Virus record (IMG/VR): IMGVR_UViG_3300025849_000140
Location: 1 to 31,461 of that record
Origin: a virus
DNA: 31,461 nt
Reading direction: 5' to 3' (one strand)
The notes under the pieces are model-generated. The model searched no databases and had not been told where the DNA came from. It saw only the letters and a program-made list of their open reading frames with translations. Positions 13,898-22,235 of this stretch are shown piece after piece. Every line of letters begins with the position of its first letter. Within the stretch, counting starts at the first letter, position 1. The translations under genes were made by a program, and so were the position numbers.

Positions 13898-14216
13898 AAG
13901 TATCATCCATCTCAGCAGTTTGCAATGTTCCATTGTGGTACGACTTTTCGAGTACGTCCTCAAGGATATCAGCGGCGGTATTTTGTAAATCAATATCTGT
14001 CGTTTGGAGATCTGGATCTGGTGATGAGACAATGAAGAAGTTGAACTTCAAACATTTTTCTGCACCATCAAAACTTACATTACCATAACGAATAACTGTC
14101 TCGACATAGTCTCCACGTAGGACACGAATGTCCCACGCTTGTTCATTGTCAGCGTCAGCGGGGATCAACTCATAGTCAATCCCCTCACTCATTTTTTCAA
14201 TATCTATATCACGCAT
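13851..14216 (-). CDS. Conserved-looking acidic phage protein between uvsX and gp41, 121 aa
   Basis: Begins MRDIDIEKMSEGIDYEL and contains YVETVIRYGNVSFDGAEKCLKFNF, then an acidic helical tail. I recognise the wording as a small protein commonly found beside uvsX in T4-like marine phages, but no function is known. The placement between the strand-exchange protein and the helicase suggests a recombination or replication accessory role, which is inference. ATG 14216 has GAAGG five bases upstream, inside the end of uvsX, with an 8-base overlap. Confidence 0.7.
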   Translation of the reverse strand: MRDIDIEKMSEGIDYELIPADADNEQAWDIRVLRGDYVETVIRYGNVSFDGAEKCLKFNFFIVSSPDPDLQTTDIDLQNTAADILEDVLEKSYHNGTLQTAEMDDTYGDKFRTNDSTESAD

Positions 14217-15243
14217 CGCCTTCGACCATTATATCAAATTCCACCTCAGAAGGCAAGCCTATCTGGAATTGTTTCTTCAGAAAATCTTTGAAATCGGTAT
14301 TCGCAAAGATCGGAGTCCAAAAATCTTCCTCGAGCGTTTCTTTCTGTCGGAACTTCTTGTCCTCACCATTTCGTGAGTACCAACCATTACTTGGTTTGAC
14401 AACATATCCACCGGCCAATGCCACGTCCAATAGACCAGACCACTTCTGAACACCACCGTCCCACGATACACTGATCGGAATCTTGGACTGTTCTTTGGTG
14501 TAACGTGACTTGTCCACCTTGATCACAAAGTCATAACCAGTCACTTCAGTACCAGTCTTGTTCTGTCTACGGCCGATAATCCAGATGTTGTCGGCACTAT
14601 AGTAGATACCAGTACCACCAGACACCACGTCTTTAGGGAACAGACCGATCTCTTTGTACGTATGGTTGATCGCAATCATTGGGATCTTCTTCATATTCAG
14701 ATACGGTGTAGTCATACGGAACAGAGACTTGAACGCCTTCGCACGTGACATATCTGCAACCGACTTCTCATTGATCGCATCGTCAAGTTCTTTCTTAGAT
14801 GCAAGGTTACCGACCGAATCGATTACAATGATTACATCGTCCTTCTCATCCAGTGCTTCCAACTGGTTGATAAGGTCAAACTTCAACTGTTCTACATCCT
14901 TGATCGGACAATGTAGTACACGGTCAGTAGGAATACCGAACTGTTCGAAGTATGATTGCGGAGAACCGAACTCGGAATCATAGAACAACATCACTGCATC
15001 TTTCTTCTTTTCAAGATAAGCGCCTGCCATTAATAACGCAAACGAGGTCTTGAAGTGTTTACTAGGCCCTGCAAGTACGGTCAACCCAGGCGTAACACCA
15101 CCCTCAGTAGACCCAGACAATGCCACGTTGATCATCGGCACGTCAGTAGGAACCATGTCCACTTCTTGAAAGAACTTACTATCTTGTAGGATCGCAGTCT
15201 CTTTAATCTTAGACTGTTTCCTCAGTTTATCCATCACACTCAT
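14209..15243 (-). CDS. uvsX: RecA-like recombinase UvsX, 344 aa
   Basis: UvsX catalyses strand invasion in T4-type recombination-dependent replication. The protein follows T4 UvsX closely: PMINVALSG near the N-terminus, Walker A GPSKHFKTSF (T4 GPSKSFKSNF), LFYDSEFG, Walker B VIIVIDSVGNLASKK, MTRAKTMKSLFR-like MSRAKAFKSLFR, IAINHTY, and GLLDVALAGGYVVKPSNGWY. It is shorter than T4 UvsX (391 aa), lacking most of the acidic C-terminal tail; that tail tunes DNA binding in T4. ATG 15243 overlaps the stop of the dehydrogenase gene (ATGA); a second ATG three codons later is possible. Confidence 0.96.
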   Translation of the reverse strand: MSVMDKLRKQSKIKETAILQDSKFFQEVDMVPTDVPMINVALSGSTEGGVTPGLTVLAGPSKHFKTSFALLMAGAYLEKKKDAVMLFYDSEFGSPQSYFEQFGIPTDRVLHCPIKDVEQLKFDLINQLEALDEKDDVIIVIDSVGNLASKKELDDAINEKSVADMSRAKAFKSLFRMTTPYLNMKKIPMIAINHTYKEIGLFPKDVVSGGTGIYYSADNIWIIGRRQNKTGTEVTGYDFVIKVDKSRYTKEQSKIPISVSWDGGVQKWSGLLDVALAGGYVVKPSNGWYSRNGEDKKFRQKETLEEDFWTPIFANTDFKDFLKKQFQIGLPSEVEFDIMVEGDA

Positions 15244-16214
15244 TCATCATCTCCAAATGTTATATTGTTAACTTTCTCTCGATCATCTTTCTCATACCCT
15301 TTACGATAACCATTATTAATTCGAATGACTTCTTTAATCATATCGAAACATACTACATTATCACCCTCACCCATTTCCGAAAACTTTAGGAAAGCAGCGA
15401 TATCTTTGGGGAAACACGCACCCCCGAATCCACGTTTACCATCATAGCCAGGCACTCGTGTATGTCCAACACCAACCCGTTTGTCAGCACCCATCGCACG
15501 GGTGATTACATTGTAACTACACTGGTACGAATTAACCAGATCATAGAACTGATTGAAGAACGTTACCTTAGTTGCTAGGAAAGTGTTCACCCCGTACTTA
15601 ACGAATGATGCCTCATGGGCAGACATACGGAAATACTTAGTAGATTCACATAGACTGAATACTTCGTACATGTTAATCAAGTCAGTAGTGGCAGAATCTG
15701 CACCACCGAATACATGAAACTCTGCGTTGACGAACTGTTCTTCGGCCGCCTTCTCGGTCAGAAACTCTGGATTGTAGATAAGACGATTGACCGCCTCATC
15801 ATTCATACTGTTCATCAAACGATCTACCACGTCTGGTGTAATTGTTGATTTGATAACAATTAACGAACCAGTATGGTTTGCAAGTTTCAGTACAGCTTCT
15901 TCTACAATAGACGCATCTACCGTATGGTTCTCACTCATAGGTGTAGGCGCACAAATGAATACTACATGTGCGTCCCATTCCAATAGATCATCTACAGTTG
16001 TCCCTACCTTGGGATCTGCGATTCTCTTCTCGACCAGTGGATGTGTAAATGCGTAGTCTACCGCCCTACCGACAAACCCGTGACCGACAATGCCCAATCG
16101 AAACTTATTGATTGGACTGATCGGTTGGGTGTGATGGGGTGCAGGCACATCACTGATCTTCCTACCCGCACGTTTAGTTGTTTCGGGTAGATACTTGTCA
16201 AAATCATCTGCCAC
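15240..16214 (-). CDS. UDP-glucose/GDP-mannose dehydrogenase-like protein, 324 aa, short C-terminus
   Basis: Members of this family oxidise a nucleotide sugar twice with NAD, for example UDP-glucose to UDP-glucuronate. The N-terminal Rossmann motif is LGIVGHGFVGRAV (after a 37-residue basic extension). FICAPTP, IKSTITP and LIYNPEFLTEKAA follow, and the catalytic segment GFGGACFPKD carries the nucleophilic Cys and the Lys. The protein then ends about 50 residues later, so most of the C-terminal UDP-binding domain of the usual 390-430 aa enzyme is missing; either a partner supplies it or the enzyme is specialised. GTG 16214 is chosen because GGAG is well placed; it overlaps the epimerase gene by 11 bases. 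The downstream epimerase activity next door suggests UDP-glucuronate as product. Confidence 0.85.
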   Translation of the reverse strand: MADDFDKYLPETTKRAGRKISDVPAPHHTQPISPINKFRLGIVGHGFVGRAVDYAFTHPLVEKRIADPKVGTTVDDLLEWDAHVVFICAPTPMSENHTVDASIVEEAVLKLANHTGSLIVIKSTITPDVVDRLMNSMNDEAVNRLIYNPEFLTEKAAEEQFVNAEFHVFGGADSATTDLINMYEVFSLCESTKYFRMSAHEASFVKYGVNTFLATKVTFFNQFYDLVNSYQCSYNVITRAMGADKRVGVGHTRVPGYDGKRGFGGACFPKDIAAFLKFSEMGEGDNVVCFDMIKEVIRINNGYRKGYEKDDREKVNNITFGDDE

Positions 16215-17145
16215 TATGATACTCCTTATACCACTTATAAAAGTTAGCGACACCAGTCTCAATATCTGTTGTTGGTTTATAACCAAGTGATTGCAACTTC
16301 TCAGTGTTACTCCAAGTCTCTAGAGTATCTGCGGGATGTCTAGGTGCAAGATTTACTTGCGCCTCATGTCCCACATTGTCACCGATCGCTTTCACAAAAT
16401 CCATCAGATCAACCTGTGCGCCATAACCAATATTAAAGATTTCGTTCGACTCAATGTCATCATTCTGTAGGATGATCTCAACCCCATCAATGATATCTTC
16501 GACATAAGTGAAGTCTCTTTTCATATTACCGTAATTATACACGTCTATGCTCTGATTGTCAAGCGTTTTCTTTGTAAATTGAAACAGTGCCATATCTGGA
16601 CGACCCCAAGGGCCATAGACAGTGAAGAAACGGAGACCCACATTGCGGACTCCAGATATAGCAAACTGTAACTCGTTGATGTACTTCGTATACGCATATG
16701 CATTACGTTGTTTAGCGGTGGTCAAATCTTCTGTCCAACCTTCATCCGGAATAGGAGTTTCACCATACACCGAACTTGTAGATGCATAGACTATGCGTGT
16801 AGTCGTACCCTTACAGATCTCAATGAGATTCTGAGTACCATCAATATTGTTAGAATGATACGCACGTTCCTTACCGAACGAATCTCTCACGCCCGCATGG
16901 GCGGCAAGGTGAACGATCTGATCAGGTTTAAACGTATCAATAATATTCTTGGTTGTGTCGTAGTCCCGTAGATCACATACTTTGATGTCTAACTCAAAGT
17001 GTTGAGTCCGGTCTACCTTTAGTTGCGGTTCATACAAATGGTCATTGTAGTTATCAATTCCCAGTACTTTGGCGCCTTTACTTCTCAATCTGTTCATTAA
17101 TTGCGAACCGATGAAACCAGCTGCACCTGTGATTAAAATTTTCAT
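16204..17145 (-). CDS. NAD-dependent sugar epimerase, UDP-glucuronate 4-epimerase-like, 313 aa
   Basis: An extended short-chain dehydrogenase: NAD motif TGAAGFIG (residues 6-13), YASTSSVYGE, and catalytic Tyr150-x-x-x-Lys154. The segments GIDNYNDHLYEPQLK and FFTVYGPWGRPDMALFQFT with NYGNMKRDFTYVEDI are those I associate with UDP-glucuronate 4-epimerases, which make UDP-galacturonate. Paired with the dehydrogenase downstream it could turn host UDP-glucose into UDP-galacturonate, for LPS or capsule change or for phage glycosylation; the end use is inference. ATG 17145 has AGGA upstream. An exact consensus sigma70 promoter is embedded in its coding sequence at 16534-16562. Confidence 0.88.
   Translation of the reverse strand: MKILITGAAGFIGSQLMNRLRSKGAKVLGIDNYNDHLYEPQLKVDRTQHFELDIKVCDLRDYDTTKNIIDTFKPDQIVHLAAHAGVRDSFGKERAYHSNNIDGTQNLIEICKGTTTRIVYASTSSVYGETPIPDEGWTEDLTTAKQRNAYAYTKYINELQFAISGVRNVGLRFFTVYGPWGRPDMALFQFTKKTLDNQSIDVYNYGNMKRDFTYVEDIIDGVEIILQNDDIESNEIFNIGYGAQVDLMDFVKAIGDNVGHEAQVNLAPRHPADTLETWSNTEKLQSLGYKPTTDIETGVANFYKWYKEYHSGR
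16534..16562 (-). promoter_or_regulatory. Intragenic sigma70-type promoter within the epimerase gene
   Basis: TTGACA (16562-16557), a 17-bp spacer and TATAAT (16539-16534) on the minus strand match the consensus exactly. The spacer ends GTG just before the -10, like several intergenic promoters here. It lies in coding sequence (codons for Leu-Asp-Asn-Gln to Val-Tyr-Asn) and would transcribe the dehydrogenase, uvsX and gp41. Its activity is not proven. Confidence 0.65.
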
Positions 17146-17154
17146 TATACCGTC

Positions 17155-18096
17155 CTATCCGTTTCTATAAACATATTCTAATGCCCTGTCTGCCTCTTTG
17201 ATAAGAGGTCTGTTCTCATACCAGTTACCTGTCTCCGAATCAAACTGTTGACACATTTCTGCGATCTCGTTTGCGGAGATTGGATACCCTTTACTTATAG
17301 CATGGCCAGCTATCGCAACCATGATTTGATACATCTTGTGATACCACCCCGTACCAGATATTGCACGGTACTCAACCCCCAAACGTTTTGGAAAGAACGG
17401 ACAATCGTGGTAACTCGACCAATTGAAATTGGTATTGTCCAGTTGATCTTTACGGTGTTGTATTACCGCCTTCTGCATTTCTTCGGGTAGTCTATCTAAG
17501 AAACTACTCCCAGACTTAACTTCATACTTATGAGTGGCCATAAGTGAATCAGTGTTAATAGTATCGCCACTATGACTAAAGTAAAAGTTATTTGCATTAG
17601 GATAGTCCGCAGGAACGTAATACATTCTAGCGAGATCCTTAGTCTGTGGATCTCCGATGTCTCCAAGTTCTTTATTGAGTGCGTACCAGAAGTGTTTGAT
17701 TCTATCTTGCGGTATAGCGTTGTCAAGATCGAATACAAGTCTGAACTTCGGTTGATCATTCTTCGAACTAGCAGTACTATAACAAATGAAAGACCAACGA
17801 CCAAACCTATCAACCAACTCATTTTTTACCCCCTCTATGGATGTATCAGAAAAGGTATAATCATCAACATCGACAGCACACCAATTGCCCCAATGAGTAA
17901 CAGATTTATTACTACGTGTAGTACCTTCCTGAAACATAGCAGGAGTAATAAGAGGACTAGAGTTTCTACCACCTTTTTCACCTTTTTGATTTGAGAGCCC
18001 AAACAACAACTCATCGAACTCATCCCAAGATTTTACTGAGACGGTTCGATGCGTTTTGTTGTCAAACTGATTTTTAAATATAGTTAATTCGTACAT
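17155..18096 (-). CDS. Primase-like protein of the archaeo-eukaryotic primase (AEP) type, 313 aa
   Basis: The core region resembles AEP/primase-polymerase N-terminal domains: WCAVDVDDYTF (residues 72-82; Asp76 and Asp78 as the catalytic DxD), a strand-turn ICYSTASSKNDQPKFRLVF (about 104-122), in which STxS matches the sTxS motif, and DLARMYYVPADYPNAN. A C-terminal helical domain (from about 240) contains MYQIMVAIAGHAISKGY and could be the primase C-terminal domain. No zinc finger or Toprim domain of a T4 gp61-type primase is seen. It is the first gene after gp43, with its own promoter, so a role in priming is likely but unproven. ATG 18096 is the only good start. Confidence 0.65.
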   Translation of the reverse strand: MYELTIFKNQFDNKTHRTVSVKSWDEFDELLFGLSNQKGEKGGRNSSPLITPAMFQEGTTRSNKSVTHWGNWCAVDVDDYTFSDTSIEGVKNELVDRFGRWSFICYSTASSKNDQPKFRLVFDLDNAIPQDRIKHFWYALNKELGDIGDPQTKDLARMYYVPADYPNANNFYFSHSGDTINTDSLMATHKYEVKSGSSFLDRLPEEMQKAVIQHRKDQLDNTNFNWSSYHDCPFFPKRLGVEYRAISGTGWYHKMYQIMVAIAGHAISKGYPISANEIAEMCQQFDSETGNWYENRPLIKEADRALEYVYRNG

Positions 18097-18104
18097 AGGT
18101 ACCC

Positions 18105-18134
18105 ATTATAACACAGCATGATATAGTTTGTCAA
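18105..18134 (-). promoter_or_regulatory. Sigma70-type promoter of the primase-like gene
   Basis: TTGACA (18134-18129), an 18-bp spacer ending GTGT and TATAAT (18110-18105) on the minus strand, starting three bases past the stop codon of gp43 and reading into the gene at 18096. It probably drives the operon down to uvsX and gp41. Confidence 0.82.
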
Positions 18135-18137
18135 GCA

Positions 18138-20609
18138 TTATCCGAAGAAGTCTTCTAACGTAGCCTTCGGTTCGTCTTCCCATCCGACCGCATCCAGAAT
18201 GGGCGTCAACGGATCTAGGAAAGTTTTGTTGAACATCTTGTCGTAATCTACGTACTGGTGCAGATCCAGTTCCTTGGGTAGGTTGAGAGGATATGATATA
18301 ACGTTCTCACCTAGACGGTTGGGCATCTTGAGGTAGACAAACTTGACCTTAGATCCGTTCTTGATTAGTTCGTACCGTTTACTTAGTCCATGACTAACTA
18401 CAGAATTATTGTACATCAATGCACCACGCACGTGAATCGGTGTGCCTTTGGAATAGACCGTCTTCTTGTCTGCCCACTTGACCACGTCAGATACTCCACG
18501 GGGAAACGAGATATCTTCGGGAGGCATTTGTTTGAACGCCTGTTTGAAGTCTGAGATATATTGTTGGGTCTCCGTCTCTGTCCCGTTAACAATTACACCG
18601 AACACTTCCTTGAACTTCTCCCGAACGACTTGGGGCGTAGATGACTTGACCGCTTCGATACCCATCATCTTGAGTTTGGGTTTTGCGTATTGGACACCCT
18701 CGTTGTTATGTACGTTTAGGATGTATCGTTTCTTTGCAACCCAGATGCCTTTGTCCGCGATCACCTCACGTTCCATCTCCATGCGATTCTCATATGCATT
18801 GGTGGTCTCGGCCAGTTCCGCATACGATTCACGCAGAACTTTCTCGAAGTGTTCGTGACAGATCTTGTCTAGGAATTTGACAGGATCTTTGGGACTGAAC
18901 TTATCAACAAGGGGAGACATGCGAATGTAAACACTATCGGTATCCATTGCGATAACGTAGTCCTCGTCAGTTCCCAGTATTTTCTGCATTTCATCGTTCA
19001 CTGCCCTCTCTGCCCACTTGATAGATAACTGACCCGCCAGAGTGATGGACTCCGCAACACGTTGGTCGAAGTAACGGAACCAACGATTACCTAGCGCACC
19101 ATACAGGGAGTTCATAAGAATCTTGATCGACATCTGTTGGTTGTCCAACTGTGCGATCTTGTTGGTCAGTTCCTTGGTCGGGTTCTTCTCGAACTCTTGT
19201 TTCGATTCCAACATTTGTTTCTTGATAATCTTACGTTCATCGTAATACTGTTTAATGATAGTAGGTACGATACCCGCCTTAGATTTCGAGAACTTAGAAC
19301 CAGTCGGTGCGAGAGTATAGTCGCCTTGGTGAGTGACCTCACGGTTAAGGAACTTCTCCACCGATACATCATTGACAAATCCGTCCAGTACAGTTTCGGG
19401 TGACATGTTGTACTGAACAATGATGTTTGGATACAGGGACGCAAGGTCAAATGATGTGACCCACTCGTGTGACCCGACCACCGGATCTTTAACGTAACCG
19501 CCCATGAAGTCAGACTTGGGACGTTCTACCTTGGGCGGACACGCAATCATTTTACGCATCAGTAATCGGTAGATGATACTGTCCCAGATATTGGTAGTAC
19601 CAAGGGCATCGATATAGTTCACACCACCACGATAGGCCATCGTCATACACAATTCGATCAGTCCGAGTTTCTCGTCCAGTCTATCTACGAGTTCCACGTC
19701 CTTGATGTTATAGTCAATGAACTTCTGGAAGTCATGTAGGTACAGAGAGTGGAGGGAACCGTGTTCCTCATAGGATAGTTTACGTTCACCCAGAACCACG
19801 TGAGCAATGTTATCCAGTCGATAGGACTCTTGGCGTCCCCACGTATTGAGGGTAAACTTCTTGAAGATCTCAAGGTAATCGATCTGTTCTACACCCGTGA
19901 TGTTGTAGATCTGAGACTTCATACCCTCGTCAAAGTATGTCGCTTCTGAAACCAGACCCCACGGTGAGAACTTCTTGGCCTGATCGAACCCTGACAGTTT
20001 AGTCATTCGGTTGATGAGATAAGGCAAGTCAAATGTGCGAGAGTTCCAACCAGTAATAATATCTGGACAGTGAGATTGCCACCAGTCTAGAAAGTTGGAC
20101 ATCAAGGTGTGTTCGTCTTTACAGATACGGTACGAGACATTGTCTGCCGCATCGTAGGATTGCATACCCCATACGTGATACTCGTCAGACCCACGTTCCT
20201 TCATGGTGATAGAGATTACGGGATGATCTGCCTTGGATGGTTCGGGGAACCCGTCATCCGACTCGACCTCGATATCGATAGTCCAGATAGAAACCTGAGT
20301 GGGATCGAATCCGATCACGCCAGGATATTGTTCTGCGATAAACTGTGTGACATAGTTGGTGGTACCGAAGATCTTGAAGTTCTCGACACCATCGTAACGT
20401 TTGGCGAAGTCACCCGCCTCTTTCATGTTACCGAACTTGATCGGTTCCACATTGGTTCCGTCCAGACCCGTCCAACGAGATTCGCGTTTGTTGGAAGGTA
20501 TAAACATCGTAGGTTTGAATGGGATCTTCTTCTTGACACGGAAACCGTTCTCGATCCCGCGATATAATAGATTGTTGCCGTAACGCGCAACTGACGTGTA
20601 AAAATCCAT
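18138..20609 (-). CDS. 43: DNA polymerase gp43 (family B), 823 aa
   Basis: T4-type replicative polymerase with proofreading. The exonuclease motif I is WTIDIEVES, with Asp112 and Glu114 at the same residue numbers as T4. [13 protein letters not shown] (Asp194) and [15 protein letters not shown] (Asp304) supply the other exonuclease acids. Polymerase motif A is DLASLYPNI (Asp388), motif [14 protein letters not shown], and motif [10 protein letters not shown] (Asp556, Asp558). The C-terminus (LEDFFG) is the kind of tail that binds the sliding clamp gp45. At 823 aa it is shorter than T4's 898; domains are complete, so this is a compact version. ATG 20609 has a strong GAGGAG ribosome-binding site, and an early promoter lies just upstream. 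Confidence 0.97.
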   Translation of the reverse strand: MDFYTSVARYGNNLLYRGIENGFRVKKKIPFKPTMFIPSNKRESRWTGLDGTNVEPIKFGNMKEAGDFAKRYDGVENFKIFGTTNYVTQFIAEQYPGVIGFDPTQVSIWTIDIEVESDDGFPEPSKADHPVISITMKERGSDEYHVWGMQSYDAADNVSYRICKDEHTLMSNFLDWWQSHCPDIITGWNSRTFDLPYLINRMTKLSGFDQAKKFSPWGLVSEATYFDEGMKSQIYNITGVEQIDYLEIFKKFTLNTWGRQESYRLDNIAHVVLGERKLSYEEHGSLHSLYLHDFQKFIDYNIKDVELVDRLDEKLGLIELCMTMAYRGGVNYIDALGTTNIWDSIIYRLLMRKMIACPPKVERPKSDFMGGYVKDPVVGSHEWVTSFDLASLYPNIIVQYNMSPETVLDGFVNDVSVEKFLNREVTHQGDYTLAPTGSKFSKSKAGIVPTIIKQYYDERKIIKKQMLESKQEFEKNPTKELTNKIAQLDNQQMSIKILMNSLYGALGNRWFRYFDQRVAESITLAGQLSIKWAERAVNDEMQKILGTDEDYVIAMDTDSVYIRMSPLVDKFSPKDPVKFLDKICHEHFEKVLRESYAELAETTNAYENRMEMEREVIADKGIWVAKKRYILNVHNNEGVQYAKPKLKMMGIEAVKSSTPQVVREKFKEVFGVIVNGTETETQQYISDFKQAFKQMPPEDISFPRGVSDVVKWADKKTVYSKGTPIHVRGALMYNNSVVSHGLSKRYELIKNGSKVKFVYLKMPNRLGENVISYPLNLPKELDLHQYVDYDKMFNKTFLDPLTPILDAVGWEDEPKATLEDFFG

Positions 20610-20634
20610 ATGGACTCCTCATAATGTAGGTGGT

Positions 20635-20663
20635 ATTATAACACAGCTGGCCGGTATTGTCAA
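20635..20663 (-). promoter_or_regulatory. Sigma70-type promoter of gp43
   Basis: TTGACA (20663-20658), a 17-bp spacer ending CTGTGT and TATAAT (20640-20635) on the minus strand, exact consensus. The -35 box contains the TGA stop of the glycosyltransferase-like gene upstream (20662-20660). Confidence 0.88.
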
Positions 20664-21529
20664 TCAATAACGTGAAAATATGGATGTCTTTCCCAAGGTT
20701 TTTCTCTGAACCTATCTACGTATCCAGTATGATCCTGTGTCACCTTTAATGATTTCTTAATTACTTGGGTGGTGGGTATAGGTACCCACTCTAGTGAATC
20801 CATTTTCTGTTTAATCTGTTCTTTGGTATACGGTGGATCGATTCCATACGCTGACCGAAAGTTAAAGTTGTAAATCCTTCTCATATCTTGATCGGTCTTA
20901 CCTCTACCTAGTTCTTCACAATTATGCCAAGGAGCAACGAAAGTCTCGTGTCTGTGTTTATATTCATCGGTCTCACCATAATATCTAGTGATGTAGGTTT
21001 TGAACAATCTCTCCATACAAGCATACGGCCCACCATTGATAGGGAAACGACCTTTATTTAATATATGAGTTGACCAATGAGCAAACCCGTGATCCACCCG
21101 ATAACAACCCATGAATAAACCTATGTTAGAATACACATGTGAGTGACGGTGACTCAGGTAGACTTGTCGTCTGAAGTTATCTTCTTGTTCTGGAATCAAG
21201 ACCGTATCGTGTTCCGTTACCCAGAAGTCTTCGTCCGTGAGGGAACGTTGTTCGATCAATGCGAAGTGAGAACATATCCCAGCCTTCTCTGTAGGACTCA
21301 TTTCTCTGGCTTTGGGATTTTTCTTATCTAGTCCCGCAAGACTGACTTGCCAATTATACTTTGCGTGGATTTTTTCCCAATCTTCGTGTTGGGGGGTGAT
21401 CGCCTCGAAAGGTACTATCTCTACTATGTCTGATACGGGTTCGAACGACTTCTTAGATATTTCGTGGTATTCCATCGAAACAGGATTGTCAGGTATGACT
21501 ATTTGGTAGAACTTGAGTTTCTTTCTCAT
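20660..21529 (-). CDS. Putative glycosyltransferase, GT25-like, 289 aa
   Basis: After KFYQIVIPDNP, the central part, SPTEKAGICSHFALIEQ, then WVTEHDTVLI, resembles the GT25 pattern (sptEkgc..SH..lw...., then an EDD strand). Here the acidic motif reads EHD. GT25 enzymes add galactose to LPS or related glycans. The rest (VYSNIGLFMGCYRVDHG, HWSTHILNKG, NGGPYACMERLF) is compatible with a GT-A fold but not specific. Being in the same region as the UDP-sugar genes, it might use their product, which is inference. ATG 21529 has AAGG upstream; longer readings run over a hairpin. Its stop codon lies inside the -35 box of the gp43 promoter. Confidence 0.55.
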   Translation of the reverse strand: MRKKLKFYQIVIPDNPVSMEYHEISKKSFEPVSDIVEIVPFEAITPQHEDWEKIHAKYNWQVSLAGLDKKNPKAREMSPTEKAGICSHFALIEQRSLTDEDFWVTEHDTVLIPEQEDNFRRQVYLSHRHSHVYSNIGLFMGCYRVDHGFAHWSTHILNKGRFPINGGPYACMERLFKTYITRYYGETDEYKHRHETFVAPWHNCEELGRGKTDQDMRRIYNFNFRSAYGIDPPYTKEQIKQKMDSLEWVPIPTTQVIKKSLKVTQDHTGYVDRFREKPWERHPYFHVID

Positions 21530-21544
21530 AACAACCTTATGAAG

Positions 21545-21568
21545 AAGAGGGACATTGCTGTCCCTCTT
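21545..21568 (-). terminator. Strong hairpin between the 37-aa gene and the glycosyltransferase-like gene
   Basis: A perfect 10-bp stem (21545-21554 with 21559-21568) around a TTGC loop. In the minus direction it is followed by CTTCATAAGG, only weakly U-rich, so it may attenuate or protect RNA rather than terminate fully. It lies between the late hsp20 unit and the downstream gene. Confidence 0.5.
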
Positions 21569-21573
21569 GGGTT

Positions 21574-21687
21574 TTAAACTAGTGGTGCAAGTGCAAGTGC
21601 GGTAGTGACAAACGCCACTATAAACAACGCAACTTCCATTACCCACTCGGTCGAATTTCTATTCGACCGTGATTTAAGGGCTTTCAT
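21574..21687 (-). CDS. Very small single-span membrane protein, 37 aa
   Basis: ATG 21687 is preceded by GAGG at a good distance, and the frame ends at TAA 21576-21574. The product has a basic N-terminus (MKALKSRSNRNSTEW) and one hydrophobic segment (about 18-36, from MEVALFIVAFVTT to the C-terminal APLV). Such tiny membrane proteins are frequent in T4-like phages; no function can be given. It lies directly after hsp20, ahead of a 10-bp hairpin, so it is probably the second gene of the late hsp20 transcript. Confidence 0.6.
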   Translation of the reverse strand: MKALKSRSNRNSTEWVMEVALFIVAFVTTALALAPLV

Positions 21688-21703
21688 ACTTAACCTCGAA
21701 AAA

Positions 21704-22120
21704 TTAACTGATAGAAATTTTACGAGGACGCTTCTCTTCTGGTAAGACTACCTTCAAATTAATGACAAGTATACCATTACTGTAAGAAGCTCCATCCACT
21801 TCGACATATTCACTCAAGCGGAAAGTTCGTCTAAACTTCTTGGTAGAGATCCCCTTGTGAAGGTATTCGCCTTCTTCAGGTTGTTTACTCTCACCGCTGA
21901 CGCTCAACGATCTTTCTTTCTGCTCTATATCCAGATCATCTTCTTCGAATCCGGCAAGTGCCAATTCTATAGAGTATTCGGTCGCACTTCGTTTGACAAT
22001 ATTGTGCGGGGGATAATTATCCTTCGCGTGTCTTGAAATGAAATCGAGCTCGTCCAGTAAATGGTCAAATCCGACAAAGGATGCTCGTGGAAATAGTTGT
22101 GATGCTTTTGTATTAGTCAT
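21704..22120 (-). CDS. Small heat-shock protein Hsp20 (IbpA-like), 138 aa
   Basis: The alpha-crystallin domain is recognisable: YSIELALAGFEEDDLDIEQKERSLSVSG, then KGISTKKFRRTFRLSEYVEVDGASYSNGILVINL, and PRKISIS at the C-terminus with the IxI motif that docks oligomers. The N-terminus has the ASFVGFDHLLDEL stretch typical of IbpA/IbpB-like proteins. It holds unfolding proteins for refolding; T4-like marine phages often carry one, presumably to help virion assembly. ATG 22120 has GGAGAAA upstream. It is preceded by a T4 late promoter, so expression late in infection is expected. Confidence 0.93.
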   Translation of the reverse strand: MTNTKASQLFPRASFVGFDHLLDELDFISRHAKDNYPPHNIVKRSATEYSIELALAGFEEDDLDIEQKERSLSVSGESKQPEEGEYLHKGISTKKFRRTFRLSEYVEVDGASYSNGILVINLKVVLPEEKRPRKISIS

Positions 22121-22184
22121 ATTGTTTCTCCAATATATTATTGCAAGAGTTATACGGGTACCGAACCATTCGCATACCCGCCGT

Positions 22185-22192
22185 TATTTATA
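22185..22192 (-). promoter_or_regulatory. T4-type late promoter (TATAAATA) of hsp20
   Basis: An exact TATAAATA on the minus strand (22192-22185) upstream of hsp20. The expected start near 22179 would place a CGGGTA/TACCCG stem (22155-22160 with 22175-22180, 14-base loop) at the very 5' end of the transcript. No other promoter is seen in the 115-base gap between hsp20 and the next gene upstream. Confidence 0.78.
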
Positions 22193-22235
22193 CTTAGTAA
22201 TACTTTTGTTAGACGTTATAACTAAAAGTAATGAC

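Noticed and set aside
17714-17741. TTGACA followed by TAGAAT after 16 bp inside the primase-like gene
   Set aside because: The -10 box has a mismatch, the spacing is short, and the context is coding; no shared CTGTG element.
22201-22230. A/T-rich inverted repeat after the cupin-like gene
   Set aside because: It pairs only with a bulge and lacks a clear T run in the minus direction, so I did not call a terminator.
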